From the NCBI GenBank assembly GCA_041191165.1, contig JBEEPJ010000149.1, positions 1-5,402 on the forward strand: a stretch of DNA of 5,402 nt, in the 5' to 3' direction. Every line of letters begins with the position of its first letter. The stretch's first letter is position 1. This stretch comes from CAMCYM01 sp041191165 (GTDB taxonomy: Bacteria; Bacteroidota; Bacteroidia; Flavobacteriales_D; Sanyastnellaceae). The position numbers were made by a program, and so were the translations under genes. This document shows, in pieces, positions 1 through 5,402 of this stretch. The notes under the pieces were generated by a model. That model saw only the letters and a program-made list of their open reading frames with translations. It did not search any database and had not been told where the DNA came from.

Positions 1-100
1 CCGTATAGTAAAGGATGCGCTCCGACGTGGTCGTCTTTCCGGCGTCCACGTGGGCCATAATCCCGATGTTCCGGGTGTATCTCAGGTCTCTCTTCGCCAT
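1..100 (-). CDS. fusA: Elongation factor G, N-terminal fragment (cut by window edge)
   Basis: This is the start of translation elongation factor G, the cytoplasmic GTPase that drives tRNA-mRNA translocation on the ribosome and, with ribosome recycling factor, splits post-termination ribosomes. Only the first 33 codons are present; the rest lies left of the window. The peptide begins MAKRDLRYTRNIGIMAHVDA and continues GKTTTSERILYYT. Residues 16-23 (AHVDAGKT) form the P-loop (G1 motif GxxxxGK[ST]), with Lys22 and Thr23 as the nucleotide-binding residues. The NIGIxAHxDAGKTTTxERILYYT wording is diagnostic of EF-G rather than EF-Tu or LepA. The ATG is complementary to 98-100 and lies 28 nt after the rpsG stop, so co-transcription with rpsL and rpsG is expected. 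The sequence just before the ATG (CCCATTAAA) has no Shine-Dalgarno motif. Identity is sure; the later domains cannot be judged. Confidence 0.96.
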   Translation of the reverse strand, partial: MAKRDLRYTRNIGIMAHVDAGKTTTSERILYYT

Positions 101-128
101 TTTAATGGGGCTTGTATCGTCAGTGGAA

Positions 129-596
129 TCAGAAACGGAAATGCGAGAATGCCTTGTTCGCCTCGGCCATGCGGTGGGTATCCTCCTTCTTCTTGAAGGT
201 CGCCCCCTCTTCCTTGGATGCGGCAATCACCTCGGCAGCCAAACGCTCAGACATCGCTTTCTCGTTCCGCTTGCGGGCGTAATTGATCAACCACTTCATG
301 GCCAGCGATTGCCGACGCGAATCCCGGATGGGCTGTGGAATCTGGAAGGTGGCCCCTCCCACGCGACGGCTGCGCACCTCTACCCCTGGGGTGACATTTT
401 CAAGCGCCTTGGTGAAAATGGCCAAACCATCCTCGCCCGTACGCTCCTGAACGCGGTCCATGGCTTTGTAGAAAATGTCGAATGCGACACTCTTCTTGCC
501 GTCCAACATCAGGTTATTCACGAAGCTCGTCACCACCGTGCTTCCGAAACGCGGATCGGGCAGGATGAGATGCTTTTTGGGAGTTCTCCTTCTCAT
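129..596 (-). CDS. rpsG: 30S ribosomal protein S7 (uS7)
   Basis: Ribosomal protein S7 binds the 3' major domain of 16S rRNA, starts assembly of the 30S head and contacts mRNA and tRNA near the E site. The 155-residue product is full length for the bacterial family. Visible family signatures are the N-terminal basic segment leading to ILPDPRFGS (residues 11-19), the helix around FVNNLMLDGKK (25-35), the beta-hairpin region VRSRRVGGATFQIP (74-87) and the invariant C-terminus HRMAEANKAFSHFRF (141-155). The ending in HFRF and the GGATFQIP wording resemble Bacteroidota S7. It starts at the ATG complementary to 594-596, 6 nt after the rpsL stop, and ends with TGA. No good Shine-Dalgarno precedes it (AAGAAGTAATCTGTC), so translation is probably coupled to rpsL. 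In E. coli, S7 represses its own operon by binding an intercistronic rpsL-rpsG site; that spacer is essentially absent here. Confidence 0.98.
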   Translation of the reverse strand: MRRRTPKKHLILPDPRFGSTVVTSFVNNLMLDGKKSVAFDIFYKAMDRVQERTGEDGLAIFTKALENVTPGVEVRSRRVGGATFQIPQPIRDSRRQSLAMKWLINYARKRNEKAMSERLAAEVIAASKEEGATFKKKEDTHRMAEANKAFSHFRF

Positions 597-602
597 GACA
601 GA

Positions 603-983
603 TTACTTCTTTGCTTTGGGACGCTTCGTTCCATACTTCGAGCGACGCTGAGAGCGACCCTCAACCCCTGCGGTGTCAAGTGCCCCGCGGACGATGTGGT
701 AACGCACACCGGGCAAATCCTTCACCCTTCCTCCGCGAACCAACACGATGCTGTGCTCCTGAAGATTGTGGCCTTCACCTCCGATGTAGGCGTTTACTTC
801 ATTCCCGTTGGTCAAGCGTACACGCGCCACCTTCCGCATGGCGGAGTTGGGCTTCTTGGGGGTCGTGGTGTAAACCCTTACACACACACCACGCCGCTGC
901 GGGCACGCGTCAAGTGCCGCCGATTTGCTCGACTGGGTCTTGGTAATACGACCCTTGCGGATGAGCTGCTGGATGGTAGGCAT
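603..983 (-). CDS. rpsL: 30S ribosomal protein S12 (uS12)
   Basis: Ribosomal protein S12 lies at the 30S decoding centre, where it helps check codon-anticodon pairing. The 126-residue product is full length. Signatures are MPTIQQLIRKG at the N-terminus, CPQRRGVCVRVYTTTPKKPN (27-46), YIGGEGHNLQEHS (66-78), RGGRVKDLPGVRYHIVRG (83-100) and the basic tail SKYGTKRPKAKK. Lys43, Lys88 and Pro91, positions where substitutions give streptomycin resistance or dependence in other bacteria (numbering with the initiator Met), are all wild type, so nothing in S12 predicts resistance. Asp89 is the residue methylthiolated by RimO in E. coli. The ATG is complementary to 981-983 and sits inside a small inverted repeat (981-994). 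A Bacteroidota-type promoter lies about 60 bp upstream. This is the first gene of the str operon, followed by rpsG after 6 nt. Confidence 0.98.
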   Translation of the reverse strand: MPTIQQLIRKGRITKTQSSKSAALDACPQRRGVCVRVYTTTPKKPNSAMRKVARVRLTNGNEVNAYIGGEGHNLQEHSIVLVRGGRVKDLPGVRYHIVRGALDTAGVEGRSQRRSKYGTKRPKAKK

Positions 984-994
984 TCGTTCGAATG
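981..994 (-). repeat. Inverted repeat covering the rpsL start codon
   Basis: The arms CATTCG (981-986) and CGAATG (989-994) are perfect inverse complements separated by 2 nt. In the rpsL mRNA this reads CAUUCGAACGAAUG, which can fold into a stem of about 5 bp with a GAAC tetraloop. The AUG start codon (983-981) would pair with CAU at 994-992. The repeat is clear in the sequence. A role in limiting rpsL initiation is inferred, and a stem this short would be only marginally stable. Confidence 0.5.
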
Positions 995-1025
995 ATCAAG
1001 TTTCCGTTGTTCAAAAAATCTCTTT

Positions 1026-1040
1026 CCCCGAATTAAGGGG
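1026..1040 (-). repeat. Small G/C-armed inverted repeat at the predicted 5' end of the rpsL leader
   Basis: CCCC (1026-1029) and GGGG (1037-1040) flank a 7-nt AT-rich loop. On the minus strand it reads CCCCTTAATTCGGGG and would begin at or next to the predicted transcription start near 1040. It could be a 5'-end stabilising hairpin or an operator, or chance, since the arms are only 4 bp. It is followed on the minus strand by a T run (GATTTTTTG), but no upstream minus-strand gene is visible that it would terminate. Confidence 0.3.
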
Positions 1041-1043
1041 CTG

Positions 1044-1073
1044 CAAAAGTAACAGATTAAGTCAGAAAAGCAA
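1044..1073 (-). promoter_or_regulatory. Bacteroidota-type promoter for the rpsL-rpsG-fusA operon
   Basis: Read on the minus strand, TTG (complement of 1071-1073) is followed after exactly 19 nt by TACTTTTG (complement of 1044-1051). This matches the Bacteroidota -7 consensus TAnnTTTG perfectly, with the TTG core of the -33 element at the usual distance. Transcription should then begin near 1040, giving a leader of roughly 57 nt before the rpsL ATG. It is the only full TAnnTTTG match I found in the divergent spacer. It is supported by motif and position only, without transcript data. Confidence 0.72.
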
Positions 1074-1163
1074 TAGACATCTCAACCTTTTTTCCCGCCA
1101 TTTCTTCCTCACCGATTCAAGTCCGCTTGGTGTTGTGGTTAGGGCCTTCCTACCTTCGAGGAC

Positions 1164-3560
1164 GTGGAATTTCTCAACCAACTCAATCCTGCCCAACGGG
1201 AGGCAGCTCAGCAAATCGAGGGTCCGATGATGGTCATCGCGGGAGCGGGGTCGGGGAAAACCCGCGTACTCACCTACCGCATTGCCCACTTGATTCAAAG
1301 CGGGGTTGAGCCCTTCTCCATCCTGGCCCTGACCTTCACCAATAAAGCCGCGCGCGAGATGAAGGACCGCATCGCGCAACTCATCGGCGAAAAGGAGGCG
1401 AGAAACGTTTGGATGGGCACCTTCCACAGTGTCTTCGCGCGCATCCTCAGGGCGGAGAGCGAGCGATTCAACTACGACCGCAACTTCACCATATATGATA
1501 CAGGGGATAGCCGGTCGCTGCTCAAGGACATCATCCTGGGACTGGGCATGGATGACAAGGTCTACAAGCCCGCGAGCATACAAGCGCGCATCTCGGCGGC
1601 GAAGAACAACCTGCTCAGCGCGCGCGATTACCTGGAAAATCCGGAGATTCAATCGGAGGATCAACAGGCGGGCAGGCCTCGGACCGGTGAGATTTTTCAG
1701 ACGTATGAGAACCGGTGCGCGCGGGCGCAGGCGATGGACTTTGATGATCTGCTGTATCGGATGAACGTCCTGCTGCGGGATTTTCCGGATTTGTTGCATA
1801 AATACCAAACCCGGTTCCGGTTTCTCCTCGTGGATGAGTACCAGGACACCAACTTCGCGCAATACCTCATCATCAAACAACTGGCGGCGCGCTTCGAGAA
1901 CCTCTGCGTCGTAGGGGACGATGCCCAGTCCATCTATGGCTTTCGCGGCGCGAACATCCAGAACATCCTCAACTTCAAGAAGGATTATCCCGACTTCAAG
2001 CTGTACAAACTGGAGCAGAACTACCGCTCGACCCGGAACATCGTGCAGGCTGCGAACTCCGTCATCGCCCTCAACCGCGATCAAATCGAGAAGACGGTTT
2101 GGACTGACAACGAACCCGGCAATAAAATCGCCATCCATCGGCTGTACACCGACAATGAGGAAGGGCGGTTTGTCGCCACGCGCATCTTCGATTTGCGCAA
2201 TGGGACCCAATCCCACTTCCGGGACTTTGCCATCCTCTATCGCACGAATGCACAATCGCGTTCCTTCGAAGAAAGCCTGCGCAAACTCAACATCCCGTAC
2301 AAGATTTTCGGGGGGCTTTCCTTTTACCAGCGCAAGGAGATCAAGGACCTCATCGCCTACTTCCGCTTGACGGCGAACCACCGGGACGATGAGGCCTTCA
2401 AGCGCATCATCAATTATCCGGCCCGGGGCATCGGAAAAACCTCCTTGGAACGTCTGATCATCGAAGCATCTGAGCGCAATGCCTCGCTGTGGGACACCCT
2501 GACCGACCCCTTTTATCCCCCGGGCCAGCTCGGCGGAGCCGCCCTGCGAAAGATGCTCGAATTCACGACGATGATCCGCAGTTTTCATGCGGAGCTGCGG
2601 ACGCGGAGCGCGCATGATTTGGCCTTGCACATCGCCCGGCATACAGGACTCATGCACGCCTTGCATGAGGACAAGACCCCCGAAGGCGTGGCGCGGTACG
2701 ACAACATCCAGGAACTGCTCAATGGCATTCAGGCCTTCACGGAACAGCAACAAGAGGTGCAGCCCGACGACCTGCCGACGCTGTCGGATTTCCTCGTGGA
2801 TGTGGCGCTACTCACCGATGCGGACACGACGGAAGAGGACGAGAACAGCGTGAGCCTGATGTCGATTCATGCGGCGAAGGGCCTGGAGTTCCCCCACGTC
2901 TTTGTGGTGGGTATGGAAGAGCAGCTTTTTCCAAGCCAAATGGCGATGCAATCCCGGGCCGAGCTCGAGGAAGAACGGCGCCTCTTTTACGTGGCGCTGA
3001 CGCGTGCGGAGAAGACCTGTACCCTGAGTTATGCCCTAACCCGTTACCGTTGGGGACAGCTGCTCCAATCGGAGCCGAGCCGCTTTCTGGACGAGCTCGA
3101 CCCGAGCTGCATCGAAATGCCCGCGACACGGGAGCGCAAGCCCACGCCGTTCTCCGGTGGGACGTCGTTCGAGGCCGCGCGGCGCGGATGGCAGGCCATG
3201 CCCGAGGCGGAGGCCCCTGCGCCAGCCTCTGGTGGAAATAGCGGCCCGAAGGAGGCCTTTGATCGGCTGGCGCGAAAGGCGACCCCACCCCCTTCCCCCG
3301 CGCGGCCGCGGGGTGCGGCGCGATTGACCCGCATCGTCCCCTCCGGAGCGAATGAGGCTTCCCGATCCGAGGCGCCCGCGCCCCAAGGGGAAACGGGCTT
3401 GAAAGAGGGAAGCGTGGTACAACACGATCGATTCGGGAAGGGCAAGGTCATCAAACTCGAAGGCTCCCCCCCCGATCAAAAAGCACTGATCTTCTTCGCT
3501 GAGGCCGGCATGAAGCAACTCCTGCTCAAATTCGCCCGGGTGAAAATCCTTCCGGAATGA
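1164..3560 (+). CDS. pcrA: ATP-dependent DNA helicase, UvrD/PcrA type
   Basis: This superfamily 1A 3'-5' DNA helicase unwinds DNA during nucleotide excision and mismatch repair and removes proteins such as RecA from DNA; it acts in the cytoplasm. All motifs are intact over 798 residues: Q motif LNPAQ (7-11), Walker A AGAGSGKT (26-33, Lys32), Ia ALTFTNKAAREM (55-66), Ib TFHS (86-89), II VDEYQDTN (223-230), III VVGDDAQSIYGFRGA (249-263), IV LEQNYRST (283-290), V SLMSIHAAKGLEFPHV (564-579) and VI RRLFYVALTRAEK (605-617). A Pro/Ala/Arg-rich linker (about 655-745) leads to the C-terminal Tudor-like domain (about 746-796, VVQHDRFGKGKV). Start is GTG at 1164: an in-frame TAG at 1140 and no intervening ATG leave it the best choice, and MEFLNQLNPAQ fits family N-termini. 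It is divergent from rpsL and overlaps the next gene by 4 nt. Rep or UvrD naming is possible; the C-terminal domain favours PcrA/UvrD. Confidence 0.96.
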   Translation: MEFLNQLNPAQREAAQQIEGPMMVIAGAGSGKTRVLTYRIAHLIQSGVEPFSILALTFTNKAAREMKDRIAQLIGEKEARNVWMGTFHSVFARILRAESERFNYDRNFTIYDTGDSRSLLKDIILGLGMDDKVYKPASIQARISAAKNNLLSARDYLENPEIQSEDQQAGRPRTGEIFQTYENRCARAQAMDFDDLLYRMNVLLRDFPDLLHKYQTRFRFLLVDEYQDTNFAQYLIIKQLAARFENLCVVGDDAQSIYGFRGANIQNILNFKKDYPDFKLYKLEQNYRSTRNIVQAANSVIALNRDQIEKTVWTDNEPGNKIAIHRLYTDNEEGRFVATRIFDLRNGTQSHFRDFAILYRTNAQSRSFEESLRKLNIPYKIFGGLSFYQRKEIKDLIAYFRLTANHRDDEAFKRIINYPARGIGKTSLERLIIEASERNASLWDTLTDPFYPPGQLGGAALRKMLEFTTMIRSFHAELRTRSAHDLALHIARHTGLMHALHEDKTPEGVARYDNIQELLNGIQAFTEQQQEVQPDDLPTLSDFLVDVALLTDADTTEEDENSVSLMSIHAAKGLEFPHVFVVGMEEQLFPSQMAMQSRAELEEERRLFYVALTRAEKTCTLSYALTRYRWGQLLQSEPSRFLDELDPSCIEMPATRERKPTPFSGGTSFEAARRGWQAMPEAEAPAPASGGNSGPKEAFDRLARKATPPPSPARPRGAARLTRIVPSGANEASRSEAPAPQGETGLKEGSVVQHDRFGKGKVIKLEGSPPDQKALIFFAEAGMKQLLLKFARVKILPE

Positions 3561-4216
3561 AACGCTATCTCTGGGTCGGGATGGGCCTCCTGTGGCTGCT
3601 CCCCGGCTGTCGGCGCGCAAGCGAAGAACCCCTGGCCCTCGAGCTTCAGGTCGTCGATGCGCGCCCGGCGCAACAGGGCATGGGCGTGGGCGATGTGGAA
3701 GTCTCGCTCACGCGAAGGGCAGTCTCGGGCGGGGTGTTGGTGGGCGCCTACACCGATGCCGCCTCGGGAACCACCGATGGGGAGGGGCATTGCACCCTGA
3801 ACTTCGACCGGGCAAACGCCCTGGACTACCGGTTGGACCTGGAGCGGGAGGGGTGGTTTGGGGAGCGATTGACGTACTCCGCGGATGAATTTGAGCCCGG
3901 TCAGCCCCTGCGGGTGACCGTGGAGCTCATGCCCCGGGCGGAAGTGGCGATCCGGTTGATCCGCACGGGAGAGGCCCAGGTGGGCGATCAACTGATGTTC
4001 CAAACCCTGCACATCCCGGACCGGTGGCCCACGTGTCCGAAGGTTTGGCATACCATCCCCGGAACGGTGGCGGATACCTCGTGGACGTGTTCCATGCCGG
4101 GCGATGCCTACTTGCCGTATACGTATCAGGCGGTGCGCGATGGAGAGACGAACACCCTGCTGGACTCCATTTGGATCCCCGCCTTTCAAACCACCCCCCT
4201 CAACATCTCCTGGTGA
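3557..4216 (+). CDS. Uncharacterised small lipoprotein
   Basis: The 219-residue product is not one I recognise. The N-terminus is a lipoprotein signal peptide: MKRY, a hydrophobic stretch (5-16) and the lipobox LPGC with Cys18 as the lipidation site; Pro at -2 is unusual but tolerable. Residues after Cys18 are RRASEE, so sorting to the inner or outer membrane cannot be decided. The segment from about 26 to 128 looks like a beta-sandwich of the kind found in carboxypeptidase-regulatory or Ig-like domains (GVGDVEVSL, then TTDGEGHCTLNF, then YRLDLEREGWFG, then LRVTVEL). The second part (about 129-219) has two cysteines, Cys160 and Cys178, that could form a disulfide in the periplasm. The ATG at 3557 overlaps the helicase stop (ATGA), and the stop overlaps the GTG of the hydrolase gene (GTGA), so translation is likely coupled on one transcript. 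It is probably real; its function is unknown. Confidence 0.85.
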   Translation: MKRYLWVGMGLLWLLPGCRRASEEPLALELQVVDARPAQQGMGVGDVEVSLTRRAVSGGVLVGAYTDAASGTTDGEGHCTLNFDRANALDYRLDLEREGWFGERLTYSADEFEPGQPLRVTVELMPRAEVAIRLIRTGEAQVGDQLMFQTLHIPDRWPTCPKVWHTIPGTVADTSWTCSMPGDAYLPYTYQAVRDGETNTLLDSIWIPAFQTTPLNISW

Positions 4217-4905
4217 ATCCCCTTTCGCTTCGAACCGAGTTGCTGGAGGTGACCAAGACGGCACGCGTCTTCGCCATGGGTCCCGCCCCGGAAGAGACCG
4301 ACCGGATTCTGGTCGCCCTGCACGGATATGCCCAACACCCCGCCTATTTCCTCAAACGGCTGGAGCCCCTGGCCGCCGAAGGATGGGCCATCCTCGCCCC
4401 CGAGGGACTGCATCGTTTTTACATCCAAGGCACCTCCGGTCGGGTGGGCGCTTCCTGGATGACCTCGGAAGATCGGGAGAACGACATCAAGGACTACGTG
4501 CGATACTTGGAATCGATGCGTGCGCAACTTATGCCGCCTTCACCGCGATTCCCGCACGGACAACACCGGGTGCTATTGGGTTTTTCCCAAGGGGTTCCCA
4601 CCGCCGCTCGCTGGGCAGCCGCCCATCCGGGAGGCTGGGACCAACTGATTTTCTGGGCGGGGATTTTCCCGCCGGACCTGGAGCAATGGGCTCCCCCCCC
4701 GCAGGCCACCTGGAGCCGAATCCCCATCGACTGGGCGCTCGGCGACCAGGATCCATTCTTTCAGGATGCGCATTATGTACCCGCGGAAACTTGGTTTGAT
4801 CAGCACCAGATTCCCTATCGCACCCATCGCTTCGAAGGTGGACATCACCTCGATTTTCCCCTGCTCGAACGGCTGTTGCGGGAGGGAAGCCAGAGCGATA
4901 CCTGA
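4213..4905 (+). CDS. Alpha/beta hydrolase, phospholipase/carboxylesterase type
   Basis: A predicted serine ester hydrolase of the alpha/beta fold, like small bacterial carboxylesterases. No signal peptide is seen, so it should be cytoplasmic. With the GTG at 4213 it has 230 residues, normal for the family. Visible elements are LVALHGYAQHP (33-43, the HG oxyanion-hole loop), APEGLHRFYI (62-71), GRVGASWMTSEDRENDIKDY (76-95), nucleophile elbow GFSQG (123-127, Ser125), GDQDPFF (177-183, Asp180 the likely acid) and GGHH (209-212, His211 the likely base). The RVGASWMT.EDR...I.DYV.YL wording recalls hydrolases of Bacteroidota. The frame is open back to 4024, but that stretch would overlap most of the lipoprotein C-terminus. 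GTG at 4213 overlaps the lipoprotein stop by 4 nt (GTGA) and starts just before the conserved region. The substrate cannot be told from sequence. It is convergent with the gene at the right edge. Confidence 0.9.
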   Translation: MNPLSLRTELLEVTKTARVFAMGPAPEETDRILVALHGYAQHPAYFLKRLEPLAAEGWAILAPEGLHRFYIQGTSGRVGASWMTSEDRENDIKDYVRYLESMRAQLMPPSPRFPHGQHRVLLGFSQGVPTAARWAAAHPGGWDQLIFWAGIFPPDLEQWAPPPQATWSRIPIDWALGDQDPFFQDAHYVPAETWFDQHQIPYRTHRFEGGHHLDFPLLERLLREGSQSDT

Positions 4906-4906
4906 G

Positions 4907-4946
4907 CTGATTTCCGGCCGCCCGGCATCTGCAGGGGGGCGATCAG
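4907..4946. terminator. Possible bidirectional terminator in the convergent gap
   Basis: The right arm GGGCGATCAG (4937-4946) is complementary to CGCCC (4919-4923) plus CTGAT (4907-4911), giving a 5+5 bp stem interrupted by a 7-nt bulge on the left side. A competing short hairpin is CCGG-CCGC-CCGG (4914-4925). No T run follows on either strand, so this is not a textbook intrinsic terminator. The location between two converging genes is the main support. Confidence 0.25.
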
Positions 4947-5402
4947 TCGCGAGGGGATTCGCCCCGGTTGAGCTGTCGCCAGTGCGCAGTCGCCCGCCGC
5001 GAGACGGCGTAGAGGACCCGACGACGATCGGTGGGATCCTGTTGGCGCACCACGGCATCCTCTCCACACACCCGTTGGCTCCAGGAGTTGACAATGAGGA
5101 TGAACCGGCTTCTGCGGGACCGCCGGGTCTCATCCGTATCGATGGAGGCAATGCCGATCACGTTGTCGAATGTTTGGGTATCGAGGATTTGGCCTTCAAA
5201 ATCCACCAGCATCTGCATGGCGGCCAAACCCAGTCGCTCTCGCTCCTCAGTCGCAATCCCCCCCCAATCGCCTTCCTCAACAGGCTCCGGCTCCAACTTG
5301 CCCGCTTGGCTGCGGGCCATCCGGGTCTTGCGAACACGCCAGCCCAACGCCCCCAACATGGACAACAACAGCACCAAAAACCAGAAATTGTACCAACAGC
5401 TC
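4943..5402 (-). CDS. Unrecognised membrane-anchored protein, 5' end outside window
   Basis: The reading frame stays open to the right edge, so the N-terminus is probably missing; 152 residues are visible and end in TGA. The first visible residues, starting SCWYNFWF, form a hydrophobic segment of about 19 residues ending ALGW, followed by the basic cluster RVRKTR. This fits one N-terminal membrane helix with the rest on the cytoplasmic side. Next come an acidic linker (EPEPVEEGDW), a probable helix (TEERERLGLAAMQMLVDF), a central part FDNVIGIASIDTDE, an arginine-rich cluster RRSRRSR, and a charged tail ending in HWRQLNRGESPRD. I do not recognise a family and assign no function. Internal starts exist (TTG at 5377, ATG at 5359), but both cut into the hydrophobic segment, so a start beyond the window is preferred. 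The gene is convergent with the hydrolase gene, 37 bp away. The clear membrane segment and stop position make it the best coding choice here. Confidence 0.6.
   Translation of the reverse strand, partial: SCWYNFWFLVLLLSMLGALGWRVRKTRMARSQAGKLEPEPVEEGDWGGIATEERERLGLAAMQMLVDFEGQILDTQTFDNVIGIASIDTDETRRSRRSRFILIVNSWSQRVCGEDAVVRQQDPTDRRRVLYAVSRRATAHWRQLNRGESPRD

Noticed and set aside
15..995. A 326-codon open frame on the plus strand across fusA, rpsG and rpsL.
   Set aside because: It is antisense to three highly conserved genes and runs straight across their boundaries, so it is a shadow frame.
1062..2753. A 563-codon open frame on the minus strand, antisense to pcrA.
   Set aside because: It lies fully opposite a helicase gene with all motifs intact. 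Long antisense frames are a usual by-product of GC-rich codon bias, and the translation shows no recognisable domain.
3130..3400. The Pro/Ala/Arg-rich stretch of the helicase as a possible frameshift or inserted element.
   Set aside because: The frame stays open and leads into the expected C-terminal Tudor-like domain. Variable low-complexity linkers at this point are normal in PcrA/UvrD proteins.
4024..4212. An N-terminal extension of the hydrolase to an ATG at 4024.
   Set aside because: It would overlap about 190 nt of the lipoprotein gene, and the added residues have no family resemblance. The GTG at 4213 gives a normal family length and a 4-nt coupled overlap.
3476..4264. A 262-codon minus-strand frame opposite the lipoprotein gene.
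   Set aside because: The plus strand has a signal peptide, a lipobox and stop-start overlaps on both sides. The minus frame has none of these and straddles three genes.
4573..5151. A 192-codon minus-strand frame overlapping the end of the hydrolase gene.
   Set aside because: It covers the catalytic Asp/His region of the hydrolase in antisense and competes with the better frame at 4943-5402, which has a membrane segment and stops neatly after the hydrolase gene.
1..5402. A hidden defence, mobile or CRISPR-like system.
   Set aside because: I found no arrays of direct repeats, transposase or integrase signatures, tRNA attachment sites or toxin-antitoxin pairs. The content is housekeeping genes plus two uncharacterised envelope-type genes.

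Overview
The window looks like a chromosomal housekeeping segment from a GC-rich member of the Bacteroidota. Three things support this. The S12, S7 and UvrD/PcrA proteins have the wording typical of that phylum. The only convincing promoter fits the Bacteroidota -33/-7 pattern (TTG, 19 nt, TAnnTTTG) rather than the E. coli pattern. No clear start has a properly spaced Shine-Dalgarno sequence, as is common in this phylum. The class or order cannot be fixed from what is visible.

Left part, minus strand (1-983): the beginning of the classic str operon, read right to left as rpsL (S12), rpsG (S7) and fusA (EF-G, only its first 33 codons). The genes are tightly packed, with gaps of 6 and 28 nt. 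A 180-bp divergent spacer (984-1163) holds the likely rpsL promoter and two small inverted repeats, one of which covers the rpsL start codon.

Middle part, plus strand (1164-4905): three genes joined stop-to-start by 4-nt overlaps. They encode a complete UvrD/PcrA-type superfamily 1A DNA helicase starting at GTG, an uncharacterised small lipoprotein, and an alpha/beta hydrolase of the phospholipase/carboxylesterase type with a visible Ser-Asp-His triad. The overlaps suggest one transcript with coupled translation. Nothing in the proteins shows a shared pathway: the helicase works on DNA, while the other two suggest the cell envelope or ester hydrolysis.

Right part, minus strand (4943-5402): a convergent gene that runs off the window edge. 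It encodes an unrecognised protein with one N-terminal membrane segment and a soluble, charged C-terminal part. The 37-bp convergent gap contains a weak bulged inverted repeat that could end transcription.

I saw no tRNA, rRNA, CRISPR array, insertion sequence or phage remnant, and no convincing new defence or mobile system. The points most worth a second look are the rpsL start-codon hairpin combined with a very short rpsL-rpsG spacer, the overlapping helicase-lipoprotein-hydrolase operon, and three 8-bp C/G tracts lying within the coding sequences of three neighbouring genes.
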